Source: Bradyrhizobium sp. WBAH42
GTDB taxonomy: Bacteria; Pseudomonadota; Alphaproteobacteria; Rhizobiales; Xanthobacteraceae
Length of the DNA: 64,000 nt
Assembly: GCF_024585265.1 (NCBI RefSeq)
Contig: NZ_CP036533.1
Location: 2,923,001-2,987,000, forward strand
Reading direction: 5' to 3'
This document shows positions 19,046 to 27,712 of the stretch, one piece after another. The notes under the pieces are model-generated. The model was not told the DNA's origin, did not search any database, and was given only the letters and a program-made list of their open reading frames with translations. Positions within the stretch are counted from its first letter, which is position 1. Every line of letters begins with the position of its first letter. A program made the translations under genes and the position numbers.

Positions 19046-19186
19046 TGCTGATCCAAGCTGCTCCAAGAGTCCGACGCTGTGATCCGCAACACCGACACGG
19101 AGAGATGCAGCCCTGATGTGCTGGAAGTAATGCGGGATCGTCGAGGAGGGCGGCTTGATTATGGAGCGAAGGCCGACAGTACTGCA

Positions 19187-19435
19187 TTACATGGTGCCGC
19201 GCGGACGGCGTCCCTTGCCGCGTCGACGATTCGGATTGCGCGCGTCGACCGTTTCGTACCACGAATAGACTTCGTCATCCCGCCAGGTCTTCCGGTTCTC
19301 ACTGACGTAAGTAGGTTGCGGAAACTTTCCTGCCTTGACGAGCCGGTACAGGGTAGTGCGGCTGAGGCGGATGATCTCCAAAACCTCCTTCTCGTTGATG
19401 ATGCGTCCACGGCGCTGCGCTGTGTTCTCGGACAT
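19187..19435 (-). CDS. AlpA-family phage/element transcriptional regulator
   Basis: An 82-residue MerR-like winged-helix protein. INEKEVLEIIRLSRTTLYRLVK is the DNA-binding helix pair, and GKFPQPTYVSENRKTWRDDEVYSWYE is the family's typical wing and C-terminal helix. The C-tail is very basic. AlpA-type proteins switch on or help excise prophages and integrated elements. It is divergent from the replication-gene run that starts near 19847, with 411 bases between, which fits a regulator controlling a switch region. ATG at 19435 has GAAAGGCG upstream. Confidence 0.85.
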   Translation of the reverse strand: MSENTAQRRGRIINEKEVLEIIRLSRTTLYRLVKAGKFPQPTYVSENRKTWRDDEVYSWYETVDARNPNRRRGKGRRPRGTM

Positions 19436-19760
19436 TGTGGCGCCTTTCGTCCTTCCTCATGAAACAACACGATCGCGCTCGATGTCGCGATAGCTCTTGT
19501 GTTGTAGCAGACGTCCGGTGGCGGCTGCCAGATTGAAGCAAAGCTTCAAGGCAGCGCGGCTGTACAACACGATGAGCGCAAAATCGTGCATCCGAGTTGG
19601 TGGAAAGTGAGGGGCCATCCGCGGTGTACAGTGTGCGTGTGGGTAGTGCGTTGAATGTCGCCAATCAAGTTTTGTTGCAGTGTCCGTTTGAGCTAAGTTT
19701 TAGTTCACAGGGGGCAGCACAGAACATACTCGCGTTTTTGCCTCCATCCCCTTGATTTGC

Positions 19761-19781
19761 GAACTTAAGGTGAATGTTCAC
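19761..19781. promoter_or_regulatory. Candidate operator upstream of the excisionase-like gene
   Basis: GTGAATGTTCAC at 19770-19781 is a perfect inverted repeat (GTGAA/TTCAC). Overlapping it, GAAC-N7-GAAT at 19761-19775 is one base away from the alphaproteobacterial SOS box. It lies about 65 bases before the first gene of the element's rightward run. Confidence 0.35.
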
Positions 19782-19846
19782 TCGCTTTGCATAGAGCGAC
19801 AACCGCGCGCATGCTCCAGCTATTCCAAGCATTACGGAGCAGAGCG

Positions 19847-20092
19847 ATGGCCATGTTTGGGAAGGCCGGCCGCAACATTCGAGTGACCAAATCGCCGCCG
19901 ATCGAGCCGATGGCGTACTCGATCAAGCAGTTCTGCGAAGCACATAACATCAGCGTCGACACGTACTTTCGCATGCAGCGCGCGGCGTCGGGACCGGTGA
20001 CGATGAAGGTGGGCGGTCGGACCCTGATCAGCGTCGAGGCCGCCGCCGCGTGGCGGCGCGAGCGTGAGACCGGGACGGCTGCCGCCGAGTAA
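19847..20092 (+). CDS. Excisionase-like helix-turn-helix DNA-binding protein
   Basis: 81 residues from ATG 19847, which has GGAG about seven bases upstream. SIKQFCEAHNISVDTYFRMQRA forms a winged-helix recognition segment, followed by GPVTMKVGGRTLISVEAAAAWRRERE, the usual excisionase/AlpA-like C-terminal half. It likely binds an attachment site or the element's promoter region. It is the first gene of the rightward run. Confidence 0.7.
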   Translation: MAMFGKAGRNIRVTKSPPIEPMAYSIKQFCEAHNISVDTYFRMQRAASGPVTMKVGGRTLISVEAAAAWRRERETGTAAAE

Positions 20093-20242
20093 TCGGCGCC
20101 GCGACAACTGAAAATTCGATCGAAATGTCGCTGCGGCATAAGCCGCTCAGGCGCGGCGACTTGTTGCGTGAAATGAGCGGAGACCACGATGGGCGCATGA
20201 AGGCCTCATATGCGCCCAGCACAGTGAAAGGAAGCGAGGAAA

Positions 20243-20506
20243 ATGAGCAACGTCAATCTTGTGGTCACGCCGCGCGCTCGTGTCACGGCTGAGCGCGTGA
20301 AGGACATCCTCCAGCGCATCGGAAACATCAATGAGCGTCTTGGCTTCCTCTGTACTGGCATGGAGCTCGCGCTCGAGCGGCTCGGTCGCGGTGTCGGTGA
20401 TGCGTCCGACCAGGTCGATTACTTCTCGGACGTGGCTCTCGAATTTGAGATCGCTGCGCATGATCTCGATGGGGTTGTCCGTCTCGTCAACAAGTTCACC
20501 TCGTAG
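20243..20506 (+). CDS. Hypothetical helical protein of the element (87 aa)
   Basis: A mostly alpha-helical small protein (RVTAERVKDILQRIGNINERLGFL, DQVDYFSDVALEFEIAAHDLDGVVRLV) with no recognisable domain. ATG at 20243 follows GCGAGGAAA. It lies between the excisionase-like and zinc-ribbon genes on the same strand. Confidence 0.55.
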   Translation: MSNVNLVVTPRARVTAERVKDILQRIGNINERLGFLCTGMELALERLGRGVGDASDQVDYFSDVALEFEIAAHDLDGVVRLVNKFTS

Positions 20507-20564
20507 AAGATCGGCCCGGGCGGCATCGAGAGGTGGCGCCCTCTTCCTCAAGGAGGACATCACT

Positions 20565-20753
20565 ATGGCCACCAACCCTCGTGTTCGGACCGCTTTCTTT
20601 CGTAATGCAACCGTGCGCCTCGCCGCTGGGGTGCACTGCCCGCGTTGTGGCAACGAGGTGCGGGCGGAGGACATTGAGACGCTCGAGCACGGAGATGCTC
20701 GTGGCGTTTGTGTTCGCTGCCATTTCATCTTGTTCGAGATTGAGAACTGTTAA
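20565..20753 (+). CDS. Small zinc-ribbon protein (62 aa)
   Basis: Two CxxC pairs (HCPRCGNE and VCVRCHFI) form a zinc ribbon. A perfect AGGAGG stands nine bases before the ATG at 20565. The stop overlaps the start of the beta-clamp homologue as TAATG, so the two are translationally coupled. It may be an accessory to replication or transcription of the element. Confidence 0.65.
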   Translation: MATNPRVRTAFFRNATVRLAAGVHCPRCGNEVRAEDIETLEHGDARGVCVRCHFILFEIENC

Positions 20754-21858
20754 TGGCGTGCCGCATCAAGGTCCATAGCGCCACGATGAGCAAGGCGCTC
20801 GGGCTCGCTACCCTCCGGGTCGGCAAGCGGCAGAACCAGCGTATCCCGGCGCTTGAAGTTGTCCGTCTCGTTGCCGGTGCTGACGGTCTCTTCATCATCT
20901 CACCAATCCTGAAGGTGAGCTCACAATTCGGATTGATGCGGAGGCGGAGGGCGAGTTGGCGGTGCCATCGGGGGCGCTCGTGGCTTTGATGCGGCACCTT
21001 CCTCCCGACGCGGAGGTGGCCATTGCCGGCGATGACGGCGCTGCGGTGATCGCTGTGGGCAGCGCGAAATTCAGGCTTCCTGCCGTTCCGATGCCCGATC
21101 TTCGGGAGCCAGCGATCCTGGGTGCCGAAACAGGTCGCGTCGAGCTCGATGCGAAGATCGCTCGGGACCTTTTTGCCAGGCCGGCTTTCGCGGCTGCCGG
21201 CGATGTGTCTCGCGCATATCTCAGCGGCATTCTCTTGCACAGTGCGGGTCTGAGCCTTTCTGCGGTCGCCGCTGATGGCGTCCGCATCTGCCGGGTCACC
21301 GCGCCCGCGGCAGGGACGCTCTCGACGGATCGGTCGCTTATCATCCCGAACGCGATGGCAAAGGTCATCGCCTGCCTGCTCGGGGCCGTGTCCGGGAAGG
21401 TGACGCTGCGCCGATCTGAACGGCTGCTCGCGATCGAGGGGGCGGGATTTATTGTCGTCAGTCGAAGGATTGATGCGACCTATCCGGCTTACGAGAAGTC
21501 GATCCCGTCGGCGGGCACAAACGTAGTCACTACGAGCCGTGCTGAAATGCGCGATGCGCTCGCACGTTTCGCTGCCGTGGCCGATCCTCAGGACCGCCCG
21601 CACATCCTCAGTCTGCGCTGGGACGGACCTGGTTTGTACCTGTTGTCCGAGGGGAGTGAGGATCGCCTCTCGGCGGATTCCGAGGGCCAAGCAGAGACGG
21701 CGGTGCAGATCCAACTTCTTGCTGAAACGGTCAACGCCCTGCGAGGCGACCGCATCAGGATCCATGCGAGTGAGCCCGGTCGCATGGTCCTCATCACAGA
21801 TCCTGAGGATGAGAGCTTCCTTGCAGGACTGATGCCGATCCGGCCGAGGTCGCCATGA
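20753..21858 (+). CDS. DNA polymerase III beta-clamp homologue (DnaN-like) with an apparent frameshift
   Basis: The ATG at 20753 begins a frame that reads as the first strand-helix of a sliding clamp (ATMSKALGLATLRVGKRQNQ, IPALEVVRLVAGADGLFIIS). Near 20900-20905 the clamp sequence jumps to the -1 frame, continuing TNPEGELTIRIDAEAEGEL and then AVPSGALVALMRHLPPDAEV, FRLPAVPMPDL and a full C-terminal domain to 21858. So the gene encodes a complete clamp split by one base. The cause is a real mutation, a sequencing error, or less likely programmed frameshifting, as no slippery heptamer is seen. A shorter product from an internal start near 20956 would lack the first strand. It is coupled to its neighbours on both sides (TAATG and ATGA). 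A plasmid- or phage-like element with its own clamp is unusual. Confidence 0.75.
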
Positions 21859-22697
21859 GTGATCTGCTCGCCGCGGCGCTGGACTTTGCGGCCCGCGGGC
21901 TGCCGGTGTTCCCGTGCCTGCCATACGGCAAGACGCCCGCAGTAGCGCGCGGTTTCCATGCAGCCACCACCAACCCTGCAACAATCCGTCGCTATTGGAC
22001 CGATCCCGAACGCAACATCGGAATTCCGACTGGACCGCCTTCCGGGATTTGGGTGCTCGACGTTGATGGCGACGAGGGCGAGGCCACATTGTGCGCGCTG
22101 GAAGAGAGACACGGAGCCATTCCGAAAACGCGCACCGCACTGACGGCCAGGGGGCGACATGCTTGGTTTGCATATCCGGGCTCGTTGCCAACCACGGCGG
22201 GCAGGATCGGTCCAGGCGTCGATACCCGAGGCGACGGCGGATACGTGGTCGTGCCTCCCTCAGTCCACCAAACGGGCCACCGGTATGCCTTCCTCGGTGA
22301 CCCCTGGGGGCCGGTCGCAAGCGCACCAGCGTGGTTGATCCATGCGGCCCGCAGGAAGCCGTCTGTGCGGCTCGCCCCGCCCTTGGAGCCCGTCACAGCA
22401 GCGGGCCCGAACCAGGCGCCTGGCGCCTACGGTCACGCCGCATTGAGGACCGAAACCGCCGCGCTGGCTGCCACTGCGCCGGGGCGGCGCAACGATGCTC
22501 TCAACCGAGCGACATTCAATCTGTTCCGCTTGGTCGCGGGCGGCGAGCTCGCAGAGGACGAGGTGGTCGCCGAGCTGCACCACGCGTGCGTTACGAATGG
22601 CCTCGTCGCCGATGACGGGTGGCAAAGCGTAAAGGCCACCATCCGAAGCGCCCGTTCCGCCGGATTGCGCTATCCGAAATCGCGGAGGGCACCATGA
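21855..22697 (+). CDS. Bifunctional primase/polymerase (AEP prim-pol)
   Basis: A 280-residue archaeo-eukaryotic-type primase. The N-terminal prim-pol domain shows ALDFAARGLPVFPC, the metal-binding DVD (D68, D70) in WVLDVDGDEG, the sxH element in ARGRHAWFAY (about residue 100) and DTRGDGGYVVVPPS (about 121-134), all in family order. The C-terminal helices (GRRNDALNRATFNLFRLVAGGEL) are those that link such domains to helicases. It synthesises primers, and possibly DNA, for the element. It starts at ATGA over the clamp gene's stop and its own stop overlaps the helicase start in the same way. Confidence 0.87.
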   Translation: MSDLLAAALDFAARGLPVFPCLPYGKTPAVARGFHAATTNPATIRRYWTDPERNIGIPTGPPSGIWVLDVDGDEGEATLCALEERHGAIPKTRTALTARGRHAWFAYPGSLPTTAGRIGPGVDTRGDGGYVVVPPSVHQTGHRYAFLGDPWGPVASAPAWLIHAARRKPSVRLAPPLEPVTAAGPNQAPGAYGHAALRTETAALAATAPGRRNDALNRATFNLFRLVAGGELAEDEVVAELHHACVTNGLVADDGWQSVKATIRSARSAGLRYPKSRRAP

Positions 22698-24199
22698 CCG
22701 AGGTCCTGCGCCCGTACCAGGTTGAGGTAATCGCCGAGTTCTGGCGCGCTATCGACGCGGGGCAGCACAGGATCATTCTCGTGGCGCCGACAGCTTCGGG
22801 CAAGACCGTGATCGCGCGGGCGATCATCGCGCAAGCACAGCGGAAAGATCTAGGCTCTCTCTTTCTCGCCCACCGTCGTGAAATCCTGGCGCAGACCAGC
22901 AACAAGCTACACGGGATCCCTCACGGTGTTATCCGGCCCGGCATCCACCCACGCCCGCTTGAGATGGTGCAGGTGGCGAGCGTTCAGACCTTGCATCGTC
23001 GCGCCATCAAAGCTGGCGTGATGGAGCTGCCCGAAGCCGGCCTGGTCATCGTGGATGAATGCCACCATGTCGTCGCGGAGAGCTACCAATCAATCCTCGA
23101 CCGCTATCCGCAAGCCATTCTGCTCGGCCTCACGGCCACTCCTTGCCGCGGCGACGGCCGTGGCCTCGGCGCCGTCTTCCAGAAGATGATCCAGTGCCCC
23201 CAGGTCGGCGAGCTGGTCGGCTTGGGCTTTCTGGTTCCGACCCGCGTCTATGCACCCGTCGACCCTGACCTCCGCGGTGTTCACGTCCGCCACGGAGACT
23301 ATGTCGAAAGCGAGCTCGCCCGCCGCATGGATCAGCCGCAGCTCGTTGGCGACATCGTCACCCACTGGTTCAAATTCGGAGAACGACGCAGAACGGTCTG
23401 CTTCGCTACCGACGTCCGCCATTCGATCCATATTCGCGATGAATTCGGCGCTGCTGGGGTCCGCGCCGAACACATTGATGGCGAAACACCGATGGCTGAG
23501 CGCGATGCAACATTGGCTCGGCTCGCCTCTGGTGAAATCGACCTCGTTACAAACTGCATGGTGTTGACCGAGGGGTGGGATATGCCGGCGCTCGGCTGTC
23601 TGATCCTGGCGCGCCCAACGAAGCAGTTGGGTCTCTATCGGCAGATGATAGGGCGGGGACTGCGGCCAGCGCCGGACAAAGCCAATTGCATCGTTCTCGA
23701 TCACGCTGGACTTACCTACCAGCTCGGGTTGGCCGAAGATTTTATCGAGTGGACGCTTGATCCTGATCTCCATGCAGAAAACCCGACCCATGCCGCTCGG
23801 GGTGGAGACTATCCGGGCGGACCTAAGATCGCGGAGTGTCCACAATGCGGTGCCGCTCGGGTCGGCGGGATGGCCTGTCTCAGCTGCGGCTACTTGCCGG
23901 CAAGGTTGCCGCGCGAGGTTGCGGTGGCCGACGGAAATCTCGGTCTCGTCGATGCCGGCCGTAAGGCGCGGCCCAGTCTCGATGATCCACGCATCCGTGC
24001 TGAATGGCACGGCATGTTCGCAACCATCGCCGCCGAGCGCGGCGCCAAGCCGGGGTGGGTAGCTCACCTGTACCATACGCGCTTTGGTGAGTGGCCGCCA
24101 TATGGAGAGCAGCCAAGGCCGCGCGAGCCCTCGGTGGAGGTGAGGCGCTGGGTCAAGTCGCGGTTAATCGCCTATGCGCGGAGGAGGAAGTCCGCGTGA
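22694..24199 (+). CDS. Superfamily 2 DEAD/DEAH-box helicase of the element
   Basis: 501 residues from the ATG at 22694, which overlaps the primase stop. Motif I is APTASGKT (about residue 31), motif II DECH (about 120), then LGLTATP, and motif VI QMIGRGLRPA (about 316), so it is an SSL2/type III restriction-subunit-like translocase. A four-cysteine zinc knuckle (CPQCG, CLSCG) lies near residue 385, and a C-terminal basic part may bind DNA. Together with the clamp and primase it forms a compact replication set. It is probably ATP-dependent and cytoplasmic. Confidence 0.88.
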   Translation: MTEVLRPYQVEVIAEFWRAIDAGQHRIILVAPTASGKTVIARAIIAQAQRKDLGSLFLAHRREILAQTSNKLHGIPHGVIRPGIHPRPLEMVQVASVQTLHRRAIKAGVMELPEAGLVIVDECHHVVAESYQSILDRYPQAILLGLTATPCRGDGRGLGAVFQKMIQCPQVGELVGLGFLVPTRVYAPVDPDLRGVHVRHGDYVESELARRMDQPQLVGDIVTHWFKFGERRRTVCFATDVRHSIHIRDEFGAAGVRAEHIDGETPMAERDATLARLASGEIDLVTNCMVLTEGWDMPALGCLILARPTKQLGLYRQMIGRGLRPAPDKANCIVLDHAGLTYQLGLAEDFIEWTLDPDLHAENPTHAARGGDYPGGPKIAECPQCGAARVGGMACLSCGYLPARLPREVAVADGNLGLVDAGRKARPSLDDPRIRAEWHGMFATIAAERGAKPGWVAHLYHTRFGEWPPYGEQPRPREPSVEVRRWVKSRLIAYARRRKSA

Positions 24200-24624
24200 A
24201 AAACGGGCGCGCCTCGTCTGAGCGGTTTGTGCGGCTCACGGAACGCATGATGCTGACGGAGGCTTGGGGTAGCCTGGATGCCAACGCGCGCGCAATCTAC
24301 ATCGAGCTCGCCAGGCTCTACCATGGTCCTGGGACCAACAACGGCCGGATCGGCTTTTCGGTGCGGCAGGCAGCAGAAGCCATCCATGTGTCGAAGGACA
24401 CTGCGGCAAAGGCAATGCGTCAGCTGCAGGACCGCGGCTTCATCGTTGCGACCAGCAAAGGTCAGTTTGCCCAGAAACGTCAGGCCACACGGTGGCGGCT
24501 CACAGAGTTCAGGTGCGACGTCAGCGGTCAGCCGGAAAGCCGAGCCTTTGAGCACTGGACGGCTGCGATCCATTCCCAGTCAGACCTGGCAGAGAGAGTA
24601 CGGAAGAGTAGTAAAGATGGATAG
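24196..24624 (+). CDS. Winged-helix DNA-binding protein of the element (replication or regulatory)
   Basis: A GTG start at 24196 overlaps the helicase stop (GTGA). The 142-residue product has a RepA/DnaD-like helix-turn-helix: LDANARAIYIELARLYHG, then GFSVRQAAEAIHVSKDTAAKAMRQLQDRGFIV, followed by a wing (RQATRWRLTEFRC). Such proteins bind origins or repress elements. Immediately downstream are five direct repeats that could be its targets. In related rhizobial elements I recall similar HTH proteins with repetitive tails; here the frame ends before the repeats. Confidence 0.7.
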   Translation: MKNGRASSERFVRLTERMMLTEAWGSLDANARAIYIELARLYHGPGTNNGRIGFSVRQAAEAIHVSKDTAAKAMRQLQDRGFIVATSKGQFAQKRQATRWRLTEFRCDVSGQPESRAFEHWTAAIHSQSDLAERVRKSSKDG

Positions 24625-24632
24625 CTATAGAC

Positions 24633-24747
24633 TGTCTCACCAGAAGGACCGTCGCCTGTCTCATCACAGGGACTGTAGGAGATTTACAGTCTCACCACAG
24701 GGACCAGATAGTCTCACTATAGGGTCTATTTGTCTTGCCACAGGGAC
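24633..24747 (+). repeat. Five imperfect 17-base repeats (iteron- or operator-like)
   Basis: Copies of TGTCTCACCACAGGGAC start at 24633, 24657, 24688, 24710 and 24731 (steps 24, 31, 22, 21). Each is partly self-complementary: GTCTC pairs with GGGAC allowing one G-T pair. The steps are not all multiples of three, so the repeats do not encode a repeated peptide in one frame and are probably kept as DNA or RNA signals. Position, right after a winged-helix gene and the clamp/primase/helicase run, suits an origin or operator. Confidence 0.7.
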
Positions 24748-24861
24748 TATCACGTCGACTTCGACAGCGGACCAAATTGAAGCTGTCGGGCCGGAAGATT
24801 GCGAAGGAAGTTTCACTACTTCATGCTACAATTGGCCCGCGTGCCACGGTGGAAGTTGAAC

Positions 24862-25443
24862 ATGAATTCACTTCGAGGCCGGCGAGATCCAAGGACGGGA
24901 CGCGTCTTCGGATTTCAATCCGAAGCGCAGCGCCAGAACTTCATGACTGGTCGTTCGCGGTACTGCGATGGCCCAAATCGCCTGATGCCTAGGTGCACGG
25001 CCATCACTCGAGCTGGTGAACCTTGCAAGGCTGCAAGGATGCGCGGCCGGTCAACATGCTTCCGTCACGGCGGAAGTCCGAAAGCTAAACAGAAGCGGCT
25101 GGCGGCTGCCTACCTGTCCGGCGATGCAGACCGCATCCAACGCGCCGAGATGCGCTCAGAGCGCAATCGGTTAGCGCTGCTCTGGCGCCGTAACCCGCGC
25201 GCGCCGGGGAGGACGATCATTTTGACGCCCGAGGATGAGGAGGTCTGTCGAGCATGGGCATCGCAGCACGATCTGCAGCTCGCTCTCCTGGATCAGGAAT
25301 TCCCGGCATTGTCCGACGGCCTCCGATGGTTATGGGCTCGCAGGTCGCGCGGTCTTGTCAGCGAGGAGGACTTTGCCGCGAAACTCACTCGATTGCGTAA
25401 TCGCATCATGGAGGCAACCCGTGCCGCCGATTACCAGGGATGA
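24862..25443 (+). CDS. Element protein with Cys/His zinc-binding HGGSP motif
   Basis: 193 residues from the ATG at 24862, with GGTGGAAG upstream. CTAITRAGEPCKAARMRG, then TCFRHGGSPKAKQ, is the Cys-x7-Cys and Cys-x2-His pattern found in many small phage and element proteins that carry an HGG(x)PxG motif. The rest is helical and charged (GDADRIQRAEMRSERNRLALLW). No enzymatic role is recognisable. A following GTG-start gene overlaps its end by 23 bases. Confidence 0.65.
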   Translation: MNSLRGRRDPRTGRVFGFQSEAQRQNFMTGRSRYCDGPNRLMPRCTAITRAGEPCKAARMRGRSTCFRHGGSPKAKQKRLAAAYLSGDADRIQRAEMRSERNRLALLWRRNPRAPGRTIILTPEDEEVCRAWASQHDLQLALLDQEFPALSDGLRWLWARRSRGLVSEEDFAAKLTRLRNRIMEATRAADYQG

Positions 25444-25807
25444 GCGTGGGCGTTTCGTGCCGGTCGTGCGGCCAAAGCTCTGGCAGGCGTCCACGGTGAG
25501 GCGGAGCCGAGACCGGACGGATCGGATTGGCCGCGCCCGGAAGCAGCTTAAAGCAAAGCTCGCAACAACCCAGTGGATCACTGAGCTCGATCGCCGAGGA
25601 ATTTATGAGCTGGAGACTTGCGGCCTTGAATGGTTCGCGATTGAAGCGTGGCTTGACGCCCTAGACCCACAGGAGGCCGGCCCTGCGCGAAGGTTCGTGA
25701 AGAGCGTCTTGCAGGTACTGGCAGACCGAGAGGCGCCGCAGCGAGAACGAGGCGAGGCCTACAATGAGCTTTATCGGCGGCTTATCGCGGCTGGCATCGT
25801 GGACTGA
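25421..25807 (+). CDS. Hypothetical element protein (128 aa)
   Basis: GTG at 25421 with GGAGG six bases upstream is a well-supported start, although a longer frame exists. The product (ITRDERGRFVPVVRPK, ELDRRGIYELETCGLEWFAIEAWL) is basic at the N-terminus and helical after. No domain recognised. It overlaps the previous gene by 23 bases and converges on the serine recombinase gene with a 14-base gap. Confidence 0.6.
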   Translation: MPPITRDERGRFVPVVRPKLWQASTVRRSRDRTDRIGRARKQLKAKLATTQWITELDRRGIYELETCGLEWFAIEAWLDALDPQEAGPARRFVKSVLQVLADREAPQRERGEAYNELYRRLIAAGIVD

Positions 25808-25821
25808 AAGTCTCGTGGCTG

Positions 25822-26478
25822 TCATTCGCCAGGAATGCCTAAGCGCCTCATTGCCCTCATTACTGTCATCGGATTCCATCCGCCGCCGCGCGGCGCGGGT
25901 ATGCCTCGGTCCGTCAACTCCTGAGCAATCTCGCGGTAAGGAAGTTCCCACAACTCCTTCAGGAGGGGCTCCAGGCGGGCGTCCCGAGCCGCCGCAGCAG
26001 CTTTGTTGATTTCGGCCTGTCTTTGGTTGCCGAGCCGCTTGCCGCGATGCTTGGCCTCCGCAAGGGCGAGGCGGGTCCGTTCAGCAATGACGCTGCGTTC
26101 CTTTTGCGCCACGGCAGCATAGATGTGCAGCATGAAGGGATCGACATCCCTGCCCAGCTCGGTGACGATGAATGGCACCCGCTTCGCCATGAGGCCCGCA
26201 ATGAAAGCCACGTCGCGAGACAGGCGGTCCAATTTGGCCACGACGACCGGGCATTTAAGCTTCTTCGCTTTCCGCAGGGCGGCAGCAAGCTCGGGACGCC
26301 GCTCTAATGCGTCCGCTCCCTTGCCGGTCTCCACCTCAGTAAACTCACCGGCGATCTCCATCGCTTCATTGGCGGCGAAGGTGGCGACAAGCCGCCGTTG
26401 CCCGTCAAGACCAAGTCCAGAGCGGCCCTGCTTCTCTCGAGAGACACGATAGTAGGCAACAACAGGCTGCGACATCAT
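25822..26478 (-). CDS. Serine recombinase (resolvase/invertase family)
   Basis: A 218-residue small serine recombinase. The catalytic Ser13 stands in [20 protein letters not shown]; the Arg-rich core is in [16 protein letters not shown] and the E-helix in [15 protein letters not shown]. The C-terminal part is a helix-turn-helix ([27 protein letters not shown]) binding the crossover site. It is likely to integrate, excise or invert this element and faces the replication genes. It is much shorter than the large phage integrases (450 or more residues), so integration alone by this enzyme is less certain than resolution. Confidence 0.9.
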   Translation of the reverse strand: MMSQPVVAYYRVSREKQGRSGLGLDGQRRLVATFAANEAMEIAGEFTEVETGKGADALERRPELAAALRKAKKLKCPVVVAKLDRLSRDVAFIAGLMAKRVPFIVTELGRDVDPFMLHIYAAVAQKERSVIAERTRLALAEAKHRGKRLGNQRQAEINKAAAAARDARLEPLLKELWELPYREIAQELTDRGIPAPRGGGWNPMTVMRAMRRLGIPGE

Positions 26479-26808
26479 TCATCTCGTAACACATCGACGA
26501 ACGTCAGTATGTTACAAGACGCGAATCTGCGCAAGAGCCGCGCGTGGAAGAGGACGGAAGCATTTGAATAGAGCTCAACGCCCGAAGCCGTGACGGTGTG
26601 GGCAGCGGCTGGTACTCTGGCGACCGCCCCCCCTGGCGTCCCCCAACAGTCGCATCTCAAACGTTCGCAACACCGCGCGCCAAAATTTTTCCGCCTCGAA
26701 CTTGGTGAGGCATTTCACTCAGCATCGTGCTGCTGATACTGTGCCAACGTGTGGTGCGCAAAATCACAGTTTTCCTACCCGCGACGGGATCCGATAGGAG
26801 AGCCGAAA
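26479..26808. other. 330-base gap, possible right edge of the element
   Basis: No credible gene or known motif. It lies between the recombinase gene and a chromosomal-looking hypothetical gene, so a crossover site may be here, but none can be assigned without a second site to compare. Confidence 0.3.
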
Positions 26809-27333
26809 ATGTCGCTTTCAGCCACGCACGTTCTCTTAGAGATGCCGAGGGGAAGACCCGAGTTCGAGGCGGCTTGGCTCGCTAGGGCGAGTGAGGCCGA
26901 AGCCTTATGGTCGGCGGCGCAGGAAGACCGGGAGTTCCGTGATCGCGTGGATCTGCTCGATGCAGACGGCATTCCTGATCTGGAGGCCTTCGCTCGTGAA
27001 ACCCTCGATGAGTTGAAGGGACAAGATTGCGCCGCCGCGTTTGAGCTCTACGCAGATGGCTATGGCATGTTCAGCCGGGAGTTCGGGCTTATGGTTCGGC
27101 TCGGCTTCTTTATTCACGATGGTGCTTGCTATCGGATAGCCTTGCCCCGATTGCTGACGCCGCAACTTGTGCGTCAGGCCGCTATCGGTCTTTGTGCGGT
27201 CGGTGAAGATTGTGGCGACGATGTCTTCGTGCTTACGCCCGAGCGCCAACTTCACATGCACCACAAGTCTGACGCAGAAGCGTGGCAGTCTAGACGGCGT
27301 GCGATGCGAAGGCTCACGGTAATCAACGTCTGA
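26809..27333 (+). CDS. Hypothetical protein (174 aa)
   Basis: ATG at 26809 with AGGAG eight bases upstream. The protein (LEMPRGRPEFEAAWLARASEAEALW, GFFIHDGACYRIALPRLLTPQLVRQ) is soluble and acidic, and has no recognisable domain or signal. It lies beyond the recombinase, outside the replication run, and may be cargo of the element or a chromosomal gene. Confidence 0.6.
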   Translation: MSLSATHVLLEMPRGRPEFEAAWLARASEAEALWSAAQEDREFRDRVDLLDADGIPDLEAFARETLDELKGQDCAAAFELYADGYGMFSREFGLMVRLGFFIHDGACYRIALPRLLTPQLVRQAAIGLCAVGEDCGDDVFVLTPERQLHMHHKSDAEAWQSRRRAMRRLTVINV

Positions 27334-27712
27334 TCACAGCCTCTAAATGCGTCGTACAGTCCTGCTCAGTGCAACTTCGGCAAGCCCGCGAACAATATTT
27401 TCCGCTCTCAGACTTCCTAAGCCGCAGGCAACCTATAGACCTTACGTAGTTTTGCGGGTTCTTGCCTCGTTCGCCTTTAGAAAATCCTTCTCCCGACCGA
27501 CGCTGGATTTTGCGGGGTGGACCACGAACAATTTGTGGCGGCGGAGAAAAATCGTCTACGGTTGTGTTTAGCCAAACTCCAGCTTCAGCCTAGCTAGAGC
27601 GGCAAGCCGGAGCGTTGGCGCGACTGCACGCCCATCTTCTCAACCGACGCGTCAGCTATCCGTCCGGTGAAATGCTGGATAAGCTTTCGTCGGATGGCTG
27701 AGGGCGCAGTCG
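27334..27712. other. 379-base intergenic stretch
   Basis: Lower in GC than its surroundings near 27390-27480 and without a convincing coding frame. It is probably the control region of the following kinase gene; no promoter element can be named. Confidence 0.3.

Noticed and set aside
20725..22326. A 533-codon minus-strand frame opposite the clamp and primase genes
   Set aside because: Arg- and Pro-rich with no motif; the plus strand has coherent clamp and prim-pol sequence.
24633..24747. CRISPR array
   Set aside because: The repeats are imperfect 17-mers with 4-14-base gaps, far shorter than CRISPR spacers, and no cas genes are near.
27347..27571. A 74-codon plus-strand frame before the HWE kinase
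   Set aside because: No ribosome-binding site and random-looking composition in an intergenic region.
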